From Aeoliella sp052161615 (GTDB taxonomy: Bacteria > Planctomycetota > Planctomycetia > Pirellulales > Lacipirellulaceae): a stretch of 64,000 nt of DNA. Below, in pieces: positions 46,599-55,316 of this stretch (positions are counted from its first letter, which is position 1; every line of letters starts with the position of its first letter). The notes below the pieces were generated by a model. That model was not told the DNA's origin. It searched no databases and saw only the letters and a list, made by a program, of their open reading frames with translations. The stretch lies in assembly GCF_052161615.1 (NCBI RefSeq), contig NZ_CP197417.1, forward strand, positions 5,456,001 through 5,520,000, written 5' to 3'. The position numbers were made by a program, and so were the translations under genes.

Positions 46599-47109
46599 AC
46601 TGAACATCGCAATGCCATTGTCGGCAGCCTCGACAATGGTGCCCATCAGCCGTGCGGGGCCGGTGGCTTGCATTCGTTGTTTGATCGTTACCGCCGACGC
46701 GATTCATGCCGACGCGCTCCGCCATACGGCGAGCGAGGAGGGATGGTCCGTGGAAACCTGCGCTACGACGGCCGACGCGATGCGTGTTGCGTTTCGGCTG
46801 GAGTTGCATTTGGCGGTCGTGGATCTACAGAGCGTATCAGGCGACGATCGCCGAACGGAGTTCGAGCAATTGGCTTCGGATCTTGCACGCAATCACGTTC
46901 CACTGTTGGTGATAAATGGCGACCCCCACGACCCACTGGGTGAGTTCGCCGCGAGGCAACTGGGGGTGTGGGTCTATCTGGCGGGGTTGGGGGAAGACTC
47001 GGGACTCGAATCGCTGTTTCGCGAAGCGCGTGGCGTTACCGAGAAGCTTCTTCGTGACAAGGCCGAGAAGAGCGCGCGTAAGCCGGCTAAACAGCAGAGG
47101 GTGCTGTAG
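46585..47109 (+). CDS. Receiver-like (pseudo-receiver) protein
   Basis: A 174-residue protein with a Rossmann-like CheY fold: VACIRCLIVTADAIHADALRHTASEEGWSVETCATTADAMRVAF, then LAVVDLQSVSGDDRRTEF, HVPLLVINGD and LGVWVYLAGLGED. One Asp (in VVDLQ) sits where the phosphoacceptor is expected, but the paired acidic residues early in the domain and the usual lysine (K-P-) near the end are not evident. Phosphorylation is therefore doubtful. A basic C-terminal tail (KAEKSARKPAKQQRVL) resembles the tails of the two flanking small basic proteins in charge. Confidence 0.72.
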   Translation: MNAPELNIAMPLSAASTMVPISRAGPVACIRCLIVTADAIHADALRHTASEEGWSVETCATTADAMRVAFRLELHLAVVDLQSVSGDDRRTEFEQLASDLARNHVPLLVINGDPHDPLGEFAARQLGVWVYLAGLGEDSGLESLFREARGVTEKLLRDKAEKSARKPAKQQRVL

Positions 47110-47219
47110 GGCAGGCCCCTTGAGGAATCAAACGGCCGGCCAGTACTGGCAACCACACACAACGACGGGCGTCACCAGCAACAGGTGCAGGCGAAAGCTC
47201 ACAACGAGGGGTGAAGTAG

Positions 47220-47417
47220 ATGCGAGATCGATTGATGTTTAACTCGCCCGACGACCATGACGCACTCGATCGCCCCGCGCGATCGACCGTGCCGCAACGG
47301 GCGCGTGGGTCGCAAAAGTCAACGAAGAGCTCCGGCCGGGATACGGCCAAACGAGCCAAAAGAAAGAGTGTTACAGGAGGCATCCACCAGCGTCGCAATA
47401 AGCGAGCCGACTGGTAA
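47220..47417 (+). CDS. Small basic protein, paralogue 2
   Basis: A 65-residue protein starting MRDRLMFNSPDDHDALDRPA, then Lys/Arg/Ser-rich, ending SVTGGIHQRRNKRADW. The final 13 residues share the pattern G-[MI]-H-x-R-R-x-[KR]-[KR]-x-x-W with the protein at 46041. No named family recognised. The start is uncertain but the conserved end supports a real gene. It may bind nucleic acid or ribosomes, as inference only. Confidence 0.7.
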   Translation: MRDRLMFNSPDDHDALDRPARSTVPQRARGSQKSTKSSGRDTAKRAKRKSVTGGIHQRRNKRADW

Positions 47418-47546
47418 GGAGTGCCGTTTTATTTTTTTGGGGAAGTGACATCGTTGTCACCTCCGACGCGCTGGCCGCCTAAGCGGCAAGCGTCTAACCG
47501 ATAGCGAAGCTGTCATTGTATCGTTCCTTGAAGGGGATTATCTGAG

Positions 47547-48257
47547 ATGAAACTTTCTGTGATGAAATGGTTTGTGGCGATTGCCGCCATGCTGCTAGTC
47601 AGCAACAACGCTTCGGCGGCCCTGATCAACATGTTGGTCAGCAACGTCGACGTGCAATACGACAACCAGGAATCGGGAGGCATGCTGTTCGATCGTGCCG
47701 ACCCCAACGGTGGCAACCTAGTGCCCGCCGAGTCTCGCAAGGTCACCTCGACCGAGTTTGAGCTCGACAACGTGACGCAGGCCCTGCTGATGGACCCGCC
47801 CGACACCATCTACTTCGACCTCGGCATTACCAACCTCGGGAGCTCGCTCACTCCTGGCATGGTCATCAACAATGCGGGTGGTACTGGCTCGCAAGTTTGG
47901 GGCCTGGACTGGTTCACAGCTGACGGTTATTTCCTTCGCCTGGGCGTCGATGAGATTTCGTACATTGTCGTAGAAACCGGCGTCCCCGGCCTCAACCTGT
48001 TTAACTTCTTCGCTACGGCCAAGGTGCTCAGCCAAAACCTGCCGACCGGTCTGCAGTACGCTGACGATGTCATTCTCAGCTACACCTCGACCGACGTGAT
48101 GCTGATGAAGAATGCCAATGGAACGGTGAACAGCATCTTGGCTTCGGGCCAGCTGACCGTGACCGGCGAGAACATCATTCCCGAGCCGGCGAGTGCGTTC
48201 CTGCTGCTTGGTCTGCTCGGCACATCCGCCGTGGCCATGCGTTACCGTTTGGGCTAA
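47547..48257 (+). CDS. PEP-CTERM exported protein
   Basis: The 236-residue product has a signal peptide (FVAIAAMLLVSNNASA) and a C-terminal sorting signal: NIIPEPASAFLLLGLLGTSAVAMRYRLG, that is PEP motif, hydrophobic helix, basic end. Such proteins are processed by an exosortase, not encoded in this window. The middle part is a beta-rich, acidic domain of unknown function. AAGGGG (47531-47536) lies upstream of the ATG. A strong terminator follows. Confidence 0.9.
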   Translation: MKLSVMKWFVAIAAMLLVSNNASAALINMLVSNVDVQYDNQESGGMLFDRADPNGGNLVPAESRKVTSTEFELDNVTQALLMDPPDTIYFDLGITNLGSSLTPGMVINNAGGTGSQVWGLDWFTADGYFLRLGVDEISYIVVETGVPGLNLFNFFATAKVLSQNLPTGLQYADDVILSYTSTDVMLMKNANGTVNSILASGQLTVTGENIIPEPASAFLLLGLLGTSAVAMRYRLG

Positions 48258-48303
48258 AGGCCCGCGGACGATCCCTCGCCCGATACGCTAGCGTCCGCAA
48301 TTG

Positions 48304-48338
48304 AACCGGCCGAGGTTCCCCTTCCTCGGCCGGTTTTT
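48304..48338 (+). terminator. Rho-independent terminator after the PEP-CTERM gene
   Basis: A 12-bp stem (AACCGGCCGAGG / CCTCGGCCGGTT) with an 8-base loop, followed by a T run. It lies 47 bases after the PEP-CTERM stop and 119 bases before the next start. Confidence 0.93.
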
Positions 48339-48456
48339 CGCTGCGCGCTCGGCAACTTCTGCGGCGGTGATTCGCGCGATACCAGCTCCCTGGTATGTTA
48401 CCGTAGACAGGCGATATCCCAGCCGCACGCCCCCCACTTCCTATTCGGAGGTCGCT

Positions 48457-49512
48457 ATGAACGACGCCCCCCCGCAATCCTTCTCCGGCTCGCGAATCTT
48501 TAAGATCCTGCTGCCGATCGTCGTCGTATTGGTCGCCGGAGCGTGGGCCGTCCAAAACTACCTACCAAGCGCGGCGCAACAAGAACTCGAACAACGCGAA
48601 GTCTCGCGGCTGCTGGGCAAGGCAACCGTCGCTCCCGCACCGATGAAGGGCTGGACTGACGCTAACGGCGATCTACTGGCCGACTCCCCCGCCGACGGCG
48701 AGTGCATCAAGCCCGAGAAGCTAGTGTTCTCCTACGTGGCGTCCGAAGAGGCCGGCGATGAGGCCAAAGCATGGAAGCCCGTACTCGACGCCATCGCCGA
48801 GGCGACTGGCATCGAGACGGAATACCAACACTTCGACGCCACCGAGAAGCAGCTAGCGGAGATGCAAGCGGGCAATCTCCACCTCATTGCTTTCAGTACC
48901 GGTGCCGTACCGATGGCGGTCACCTCCGCCGGCTTCATTCCGGTGAGCACGTTCGGCAATGCCGACGCGGCGGGCTACACGATGAACCTGCTGGTCCGAG
49001 CCGACAGCGATATCAAGGACCCCAAAGGGCTGAAGGGCAAGAAGGTTACCTTCGTTCGGCCCAATTCCAACTCTGGCTTCAAGGCCGCGCTCATTTACTT
49101 GATGGACGAGCAAGGCATGCTTCCCGAGCGCGATTACGACTACGGTTTTTCGATGGGGCATGAGCTATCCGTCGCCGAACTGCTCGCTGGCAAGACCGAC
49201 TGCATTCCAATTGCAAGCGACCTGTTTGATCGCATGGTGGCTCGGGGAGAAGTGGATCCTGCCGCCGTGCGGGTCATATACGAGTCCGAGCGTTTCCCGC
49301 CGGTGGCGGTCGGTTACGTTTGCAATTTGACTCCGGAGCTTCGCGAGCAAATCACCAAGGTGCTTACCGAATTCAATTGGCAAGGGACGCCGATGCTCGA
49401 AACCTACGGCACGCAGAACGCCGACCGCTTCGTGCCAGTAAATTACAAGGACGATTGGGCGAACATCCGCCGCATCGACACCGCCATCGACGAAGCCCGC
49501 AAAAAGTACTGA
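48457..49512 (+). CDS. Phosphate/phosphonate-type ABC transporter substrate-binding protein (PhnD-like)
   Basis: The 351-residue product has one N-terminal membrane anchor (ILLPIVVVLVAGAWAVQNYL) and a periplasmic binding fold of the PhnD type. The recognisable parts are KLVFSYVASEEAGDEAKAW, YQHFDATEKQLAEMQAGNLHLIAFSTGAVP, VRADSDIKDPKGLKGKKVTF and the SGFKAALIYL loop. GGAGGT (48446-48451) precedes the ATG. The gene stands alone: no permease or ATPase gene follows, so the partner transporter is elsewhere or the protein senses rather than imports. The ligand is unknown. Confidence 0.88.
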   Translation: MNDAPPQSFSGSRIFKILLPIVVVLVAGAWAVQNYLPSAAQQELEQREVSRLLGKATVAPAPMKGWTDANGDLLADSPADGECIKPEKLVFSYVASEEAGDEAKAWKPVLDAIAEATGIETEYQHFDATEKQLAEMQAGNLHLIAFSTGAVPMAVTSAGFIPVSTFGNADAAGYTMNLLVRADSDIKDPKGLKGKKVTFVRPNSNSGFKAALIYLMDEQGMLPERDYDYGFSMGHELSVAELLAGKTDCIPIASDLFDRMVARGEVDPAAVRVIYESERFPPVAVGYVCNLTPELREQITKVLTEFNWQGTPMLETYGTQNADRFVPVNYKDDWANIRRIDTAIDEARKKY

Positions 49513-49532
49513 GCCAACTTGATTGGCCAACC

Positions 49533-49559
49533 TGTGGGATGGGGTCTCCGACCCCCATG
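49533..49559. repeat. Hairpin repeat family A, divergent copy
   Basis: It begins TGTGGGAT and folds as GGGGTC-TCC-GACCCC. Compared with the usual GGGCTC-TCC-GAGCCC, both sides of a stem pair have changed together. It lies between the convergent PhnD-like and SpoU genes. Confidence 0.8.
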
Positions 49560-49564
49560 CCCTT

Positions 49565-50377
49565 TCAGCGTGCCCCGACGCTTCGCTGCCTTCGTGCTTC
49601 GTAAAACAGCACCGCGGCGGTGGCCGAGACATTCAGGCTGTCAGCGACTCCGTGCATGGGTAGCGCGACCGGCGTGATGCCCGCTCCCTGCCAGGCGCCC
49701 GTAAGCCCTTCGGCTTCCCCCCCCAACACGATGGCTCCTGCCACTGTGAAGTCGGCGTCCCAGTACATCTGCTTGGCATCGGGGCGAGTAGCCCATGCGG
49801 TGAACTTATTCTGAGCGAGCCAAGCGAGCGTCTCGCGAGCGGTAGCGACCACCACGTTCGACTGAAACACAGCTGCTACGCTCGCGCGGATGGCATTGGG
49901 ATTGAAGAGATCAATCACCGGATCGACCACAATCACGGCATCGAGCCCCGCCCCATCGGCCGAACGAAGTACGGCCCCCAAGTTGCCGGGCTTCTCGACT
50001 CCTTCGAGCACGGCGACCAGCGGCACAGCCGGCAGCTTCAAGTCCGCGAGCATTCGTCGCGGTGTCTCGAACACCGACACCACGCCATCAAGGCGATCGC
50101 CGTACGCCAGCTTGTCGAACGCGTCGCGTGCGACTTCAAACGACTCGGCCCCCGCCGCTTCTAGCGCAGCGACGATGTCTTCGGCCTGGCTCGAACGAAA
50201 ATAATCACGGCACCAAAGGCATTCTTTCGCCGTCGCCCCCGCCGCGAGCGCCCGCTGCGACTCACGTACGCCATACACCACGGCCTGATGCAGTTCCTCA
50301 CGTCGCTCGCGATTGCGAAGCGCCGCGACCTCTTTGATCCGCGGATTCTGGCGACTGGTGATGACGGGGTTAGGCAT
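49565..50377 (-). CDS. SpoU-family RNA 2'-O-methyltransferase (TrmH-like)
   Basis: SPOUT enzymes methylate ribose 2'-OH in rRNA or tRNA from SAM. The 270-residue product has an N-terminal substrate-binding domain (ITSRQNPRIKEVAALRNRERRE) and the SpoU motifs: motif 1 LEGVEKPGNLGAVLRSAD, motif 2 AIVLGGEAEGLT, motif 3 ALPMHGVADSLNVSATAAVLFYE. These form the trefoil knot. It starts 7 bases after the TrhO-RluA gene stop, so two RNA-modifying genes share a transcript. The exact RNA site is unknown. Confidence 0.92.
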   Translation of the reverse strand: MPNPVITSRQNPRIKEVAALRNRERREELHQAVVYGVRESQRALAAGATAKECLWCRDYFRSSQAEDIVAALEAAGAESFEVARDAFDKLAYGDRLDGVVSVFETPRRMLADLKLPAVPLVAVLEGVEKPGNLGAVLRSADGAGLDAVIVVDPVIDLFNPNAIRASVAAVFQSNVVVATARETLAWLAQNKFTAWATRPDAKQMYWDADFTVAGAIVLGGEAEGLTGAWQGAGITPVALPMHGVADSLNVSATAAVLFYEARRQRSVGAR

Positions 50378-50384
50378 AAGTTTC

Positions 50385-52169
50385 TTACGACGATGATTGT
50401 GCCCACGCGGGCGCCGGGGCTTCGAATGTCATTCGCTGGCGGGTCGACGGATGCACGATCGTAAGCCGCCAGGCGTGGAGGCACATGGGGGGTTCGTCGA
50501 CATCGAGTGTCTGTCGCACGGCGTCGCCGCTCGCTTGATAGCTGGGGTCGCCGACAATCGGCAGACCAAGCGACGCCAGATGCAACCGTATCTGATTGGT
50601 CCGGCCGGTGACGGGCTCGACGGCTAGCAGCGCCGTGCCATCGTGCGATCGCTCGATCACGCGGAAGTGCGTCTCGGCGGTGAGGCCATCGTCGTCGAGC
50701 TCTCGCGTTCCGGCCGTCGACTTCTCGCGGGCGATGCTCGCATGGCAAGCGAATTCGTCCTCGATGGGATGGCCGGCCACTCGCGCCAGATATTCCTTCT
50801 TCACGCCCTCGCCATCGAACTGCGTGCGGAGCAGCTTTGCGATGCGCCGCGTCCGCGCGAACACCACCACACCCGTAGTATTTGCGTCAAGTCGGTGGGC
50901 ATGGCGAACACGCTCGGGGGCGTAGACAGGAGCCAAGATCGCCGACAGCGTGTTCTTCTCGTAGCGGCCGCCGGCGTGAATCGGAAGCGGCGCGGGCTTG
51001 TTAATCACCACCAAGTCGGCATCTTCGTACAAAACTCGAATGTCCGCGTTCACCGCCGGCTCGACAACCTGCGGCACCAAGTGCTCGTACTTCTCACCAG
51101 CCACCACCAGTCGCTCGCCGCTAACGGGCACACCATCGAGCAGCACGCGTCCGAGTGCAATCTCTTGCTGCCAATATTCGCGTGAGAGAGAGGGCACCGC
51201 CTGCTGGAGGAACTCTAGCATCACCAGTCCATTCCACTCACCCGCCACGTGCAGTGGTAACCGGCGATCGTAGGGTGTGCTGCCGGGAAGTGGCGTCGTC
51301 ACGCGGCGAATGGCTTCGTGCCGTTTGGCGATCGACTCCTGCATCGCCTCGGCGGTGGTTCGATAGCACCGGGGGCACGACTCGCCCTTCACGTAGTGCG
51401 GCGACTGCTGGTCTTCCGGCGACAGAATCGCTTGGCACGCGTAGCACTGCGCGGCGTCGGTTTCGCGAAGTGCCGCGTCTACCGCCACCCGTTGGTCGAA
51501 CACGAAGCAGTCGCCACGGTAGTGCGCGCCGCCCACTTGCTCGAAGTACTTGAGGATGCCGCCATCGAGCTGATAGACATCGCGAAAGCCCATCTGCTCG
51601 AGCGCGGGTGCCGCCTTCTCGCAGCGAATGCCACCCGTGCAGAACGTCACCACCGGTTGCTCGCGCATCTCGTTGGGTAAGGACTTGGCGGCGCGGGGAA
51701 AATCGCGGAAGTGGTCGATCGACAGCCGCACTGCTCCTTCGAACGTGCCGAGATCGACTTCGTAGTCGTTCCGCGTGTCGAGTAGCGTCACGGGCCGGCC
51801 TTCGTCGAGCCACTGCTTGAGCTCTGCGGGGGCGATACGTTTCGAGGTGTAGCGGGCGGGCGAAATGCCCTCGACGCCGAACGCGATGATCTCGCGTTTG
51901 ATCTTCACCAGCATCCGCGTGAACGGCTGATACTCGGTGAAACTCTCCTTGGTTTCGAGCGGCCCCGTGCCCAGTTCGTTCTCAAGGCATTCGATCAGCC
52001 CTTCGATACTGGGCCTCTCGCCGGCGACGAAAAGGTTGATGCCTTCGGTTGCCAGCAGGATGGTGCCTCGCAGGTCGAGTTCATGGCAACGCCGGCGCAG
52101 CAGGCGGCGACGCGACTCAAGGTCGTCTAGTTCCACGAACTTATAGCAGGCAACATTCAGCACGGGCAT
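50385..52169 (-). CDS. TrhO-like tRNA hydroxylase fused to an RluA-type pseudouridine synthase
   Basis: The 594-residue product joins two RNA-modifying enzymes. Residues 1-about 290 match TrhO (UPF0176, YceA), which hydroxylates tRNA uridine 34. They include the N-terminal ferredoxin-like domain (LLATEGINLFVAG), FGVEGISPARYTSK and the rhodanese loop with Cys177 (VTFCTGGIRCEKA). Four Cys at 242, 245, 265 and 268 (CYAC, CPRC) look like a zinc ribbon. Residues about 305-594 hold an S4-like region and an RluA domain with INKPAPLPIHAGG and the catalytic Asp428 in HRLDANTTG. The C-terminal VTGRTNQIRLHLA is also typical. Each part is near full length for its family. Confidence 0.92.
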   Translation of the reverse strand: MPVLNVACYKFVELDDLESRRRLLRRRCHELDLRGTILLATEGINLFVAGERPSIEGLIECLENELGTGPLETKESFTEYQPFTRMLVKIKREIIAFGVEGISPARYTSKRIAPAELKQWLDEGRPVTLLDTRNDYEVDLGTFEGAVRLSIDHFRDFPRAAKSLPNEMREQPVVTFCTGGIRCEKAAPALEQMGFRDVYQLDGGILKYFEQVGGAHYRGDCFVFDQRVAVDAALRETDAAQCYACQAILSPEDQQSPHYVKGESCPRCYRTTAEAMQESIAKRHEAIRRVTTPLPGSTPYDRRLPLHVAGEWNGLVMLEFLQQAVPSLSREYWQQEIALGRVLLDGVPVSGERLVVAGEKYEHLVPQVVEPAVNADIRVLYEDADLVVINKPAPLPIHAGGRYEKNTLSAILAPVYAPERVRHAHRLDANTTGVVVFARTRRIAKLLRTQFDGEGVKKEYLARVAGHPIEDEFACHASIAREKSTAGTRELDDDGLTAETHFRVIERSHDGTALLAVEPVTGRTNQIRLHLASLGLPIVGDPSYQASGDAVRQTLDVDEPPMCLHAWRLTIVHPSTRQRMTFEAPAPAWAQSSS

Positions 52170-52478
52170 GCACTAATTATGCAATCCGGAAGGGCGATCA
52201 CAAAGTGGCCCGCCGTTTGCCCGCAGGAGACGTCGCCGCGACGGTCGGCAGGGAAATTCGACGCGGGAGTGCGTGAAATACCCTCGAAACCCGCCCGATT
52301 GCGATTCGCACGCCGCGTGGTTGTCGCGTACGATTCCTAGAGCGCAGGCTCGAATCGATCGCGAATCTGGACGCCTGCGTCAACTTGGCTTTTCGGCTCG
52401 CCGCCGTTCTACTATGTTCCCAGGCGATCCAAGGTTCTCAGGCTACTCAGGCCCCACCCACGCTGCCCGCCGCCCCCT
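52170..52478. other. Divergent upstream region, TrhO-RluA / sdaA
   Basis: About 310 bases with no gene, repeat family or hairpin that I recognise; it presumably contains both promoters. Confidence 0.45.
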
Positions 52479-53870
52479 ATGTATAGCATCCTCGATTTCT
52501 TCACCATTGGCATTGGACCTTCTAGCTCGCATAGCGTCGGGCCGATGCGAGCAGCGAAGTCGTTTGTCGACCAACTTCGTGAACACGATCAACTTAGCCA
52601 AACCGCGAGAGTAAAGGTCACCCTCTACGGCTCGCTGGCACTCACGGGCAAAGGCCATGGTACCGACAAAGCCGTGCTGCTGGGGCTAATGGGCGAAACG
52701 CCCGATGGCGTGGATGTCGACTCCATCGACAAACGCATCGCCGAGATTGACGAGACGCATCGCCTAAACCTGGGCGGCGAGCGAGCGATCGAGTTCGATC
52801 ACGAGAACGACCTGAAGTTCGATCGCAAGACGAAGTGCAAGGTCCACCCCAATCAAATGAAGCTCGTCGCCTACGACGCCGAAGGCGAGACACTGGCGGA
52901 GCAGGTGGTGTACTCGGTCGGCGGTGGGTTCGTACTCACGGCGGCGGATGTCGAAGCGATCAAAGCCGCGAAAGCCGCAGGGCTGAAGCGGCCCGACGAT
53001 CGTCCCTATCCTTTTCGCACCGGCGCGGACCTGCTAGCGCGGACGCAAGAAACCGGCCTGCCCATCAGTGGCGTGGTGCGGCTCAACGAGATAGCTCGTC
53101 GACCGGAGCCCGAGTTCCGCTCCGAGGTGCTCAAGCGGTGGCAGGTGATGCAGCAGTGCGTCGAGAAAGGTTGCCGTACGGAGGGAATTCTTCCTGGCGG
53201 GCTAAAGGTTCGCCGGCGTGCCGCGGCGCTCTACCGTAAGCTCCAAGCGCGCGGCCAGTCACAAGACCCGCTCGCCACGCTCGACTGGGTCGATCTGTAC
53301 GCGCTCGCCGTGAACGAAGAGAACGCCGGCGGTGGTCGTGTAGTGACCGCACCGACCAACGGGGCGGCTGGCATCATTCCGGCAGTGCTGCACTACTACA
53401 TGCGATTCTGCAACGGCGCGAGCGAAGACAACGTCGTGCGATACTTCTCGGTGGCGGGGGCGCTCGCGATGCTTTACAAAGAGAACGCCTCGATCTCCGG
53501 TGCCGAGGTCGGTTGCCAGGGCGAGGTGGGCGTCGCCGCGTCGATGGCCGCTGGTGCGCTCACCGAAGTGCTCGGCGGTAGCGTCAAGCAAGTGCTGCAG
53601 GCCGCGGAAATCGCCATGGAGCACCATCTGGGACTGACGTGCGATCCCATTGGTGGGTTAGTGCAGGTGCCGTGCATCGAACGCAATGCGGTCGCATCGG
53701 TTACGGCGATCAACTCGTCGCGGCTGGCCCTCGCCGGCGACGGAGAGCATCACGTGTCCCTCGACAAAGTAATCGCCACGATGCGTCGCACCGGCGCCGA
53801 CATGTCCGCGAAGTACAAAGAAACCGCCCGCGGCGGCCTAGCGATCGAAGTGAACGTGATCGAATGCTGA
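52479..53870 (+). CDS. sdaA: L-serine ammonia-lyase, iron-sulfur type
   Basis: The enzyme deaminates L-serine to pyruvate and ammonia using an oxygen-sensitive 4Fe-4S cluster. The 463-residue single-chain form has the N-terminal beta domain (LDFFTIGIGPSSSHSVGPM) and a catalytic alpha domain. The three cluster cysteines are in AEVGCQGEVG, LGLTCDPIGG and VQVPCIERNA. Substrate-site segments NAGGGRVVTAPTNGAAG and the C-terminal MRRTGADMSAKYKET are also present. Start and length fit the E. coli SdaA type. Confidence 0.97.
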   Translation: MYSILDFFTIGIGPSSSHSVGPMRAAKSFVDQLREHDQLSQTARVKVTLYGSLALTGKGHGTDKAVLLGLMGETPDGVDVDSIDKRIAEIDETHRLNLGGERAIEFDHENDLKFDRKTKCKVHPNQMKLVAYDAEGETLAEQVVYSVGGGFVLTAADVEAIKAAKAAGLKRPDDRPYPFRTGADLLARTQETGLPISGVVRLNEIARRPEPEFRSEVLKRWQVMQQCVEKGCRTEGILPGGLKVRRRAAALYRKLQARGQSQDPLATLDWVDLYALAVNEENAGGGRVVTAPTNGAAGIIPAVLHYYMRFCNGASEDNVVRYFSVAGALAMLYKENASISGAEVGCQGEVGVAASMAAGALTEVLGGSVKQVLQAAEIAMEHHLGLTCDPIGGLVQVPCIERNAVASVTAINSSRLALAGDGEHHVSLDKVIATMRRTGADMSAKYKETARGGLAIEVNVIEC

Positions 53871-53958
53871 AAACTTCTGGGTGAGCCGGGGCGTCCTCGC
53901 CCCCGGACTGCCAAACCAGTGGACATTCGGCTCCCAGCGACCCTTCGCATTGATATGG

Positions 53959-54090
53959 TTCCACTTCGTGGAACAAGGAGAGAGCGCCTATTGTGGGAGG
54001 GCTCTCTGAGCCCGATGCCCTGCGTGGAAAATCGGCCTCGGAGAGGTCTCCCACAGTTTTCTTCGATGTTAATTCCACTTCGTGGAACAA
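53959..54090. repeat. Composite hairpin array between convergent genes
   Basis: Two identical 18-base palindromic units (TTCCACTTCGTGGAACAA at 53959-53976 and 54073-54090) flank two family A hairpins in opposite orientations (53992-54016 and 54031-54055). The second A copy has stem CCTC-TCC-GAGG instead of GCTC-TCC-GAGC, a compensatory pair change. The block fills much of the 260 bases between the convergent sdaA and PpiC-type genes. Confidence 0.9.
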
Positions 54091-54130
54091 TAAGATCGAA
54101 TCGAGCCGCGATTCACTCTCGAGGATTCGA

Positions 54131-55243
54131 CTAGCGAACCCGAGACGGCGGCACCAGAGGCGATTCGATGTACGCCTGGGCCGTGGTGTCGCCGCTGTAG
54201 ATGGTCCAGATGCGGGCTTCACCGCGTAGTTTGGCAATTAGCTTTTGAGTCTGCTCGCCGAACGAATCGTTCATCATCTTCTCGCGAATGGCGTCCTGCA
54301 GTTCTTCGAACGGCTGGTACCCCGCCTCGCGACGCTCGACCACGCGAATGATGTGGTAGCCCACTTCGCTTTCGAGAATAGGGCTCAATGAACCAACCGG
54401 CAGCGTGAACAGTGCCGTGTTGAGGTTCGGATCGCGGAGCGCTCCTTCGCTGGTCCAGTCGTACAAACCTCCGTCGGCCGCCTTGTACGACTCGGAGTAC
54501 TTGGGCGCGACGTCGGTGAACAGCGGCTTCGAGGCGTCGGGCTGCGCTTGCGCCCGCTGCCAAACGATGTTCCCCGCCTCGGCGATCTTCGCCCGCGCGG
54601 CTTCGCGCGTCGGGTGGTTCTTGAACTCAACCATCAGCTCTTCCCAGCGTGCTGCCTTGGCGATGGCGTAGTCGTCCTGGTGGGTTTTGTAGTACTCCAA
54701 CAGGTCGGCGTAAGTCGGCTTGGGGACATCGATTTGTTCGTGCACCCAAGTCTGAGCGATTGCCTTCTCCATGAACGCCTCTTTGCGGTCGGCAAGCGAA
54801 GTGCCCAGAGACACGAGCTTCTTATCGAGCTCTTCGAGGTCGTCGACCTTCAGCACTTCCATCAAGCCGGGCACACTGCCGGGCGACTTGCCCGACATGC
54901 CACCGCTGTAGAACGGTTCTTCGAGTTGGCCGCGAATCGCTTCCATGTCCGCCCCGCGAGCGGTACGGCGGAAGTCGGCCATGATCAGCTTGGTGTCGAT
55001 GTAGCTGCGAAGCTGCTTCTGCGTCAGCATATGACGTGCTTCTTCGACCTGTTCGGGTGGCACGTTGCTGACCTGAATGATGAGCTCGGCTTCCCAAAGC
55101 ACGTCGCTCGCCAAGATCACGCTGTTGTCGATTCGCGCGATGACCTCGGCTCCTTGGAGCTTCACGGGGCCTTGGATAGTCTCCTGAGCTACCGCCGAGG
55201 CAGCAGCGAGCGCGACGAGCGAGAGTATGAGGAGTCGATGCAC
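54131..55243 (-). CDS. Periplasmic peptidyl-prolyl isomerase, PpiC/SurA type
   Basis: The 370-residue product has a signal peptide (LLILSLVALAAASAVAQ), a SurA-like N-terminal helical part (IDTKLIMADFRRTARG) and one parvulin domain. The parvulin shows DVAPKYSESYKAADGGLYDWTSEGALRDPNL, then FTLPVGSLSPILESEVGYHIIRVVERREAG. A GTG start (MHRLLILS) is preferred because it gives a clean signal peptide. It lies 73 bases downstream of mfd on the same strand. Likely a chaperone for outer-membrane or exported proteins. Confidence 0.88.
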   Translation of the reverse strand: MHRLLILSLVALAAASAVAQETIQGPVKLQGAEVIARIDNSVILASDVLWEAELIIQVSNVPPEQVEEARHMLTQKQLRSYIDTKLIMADFRRTARGADMEAIRGQLEEPFYSGGMSGKSPGSVPGLMEVLKVDDLEELDKKLVSLGTSLADRKEAFMEKAIAQTWVHEQIDVPKPTYADLLEYYKTHQDDYAIAKAARWEELMVEFKNHPTREAARAKIAEAGNIVWQRAQAQPDASKPLFTDVAPKYSESYKAADGGLYDWTSEGALRDPNLNTALFTLPVGSLSPILESEVGYHIIRVVERREAGYQPFEELQDAIREKMMNDSFGEQTQKLIAKLRGEARIWTIYSGDTTAQAYIESPLVPPSRVR

Positions 55244-55316
55244 GGCAACGAAAGATTTCGAGAAGCAAACGCGCCCTACCAGGGGCGCAGCGCCCAAGGT
55301 ATCCGGCGGCGGGAGT

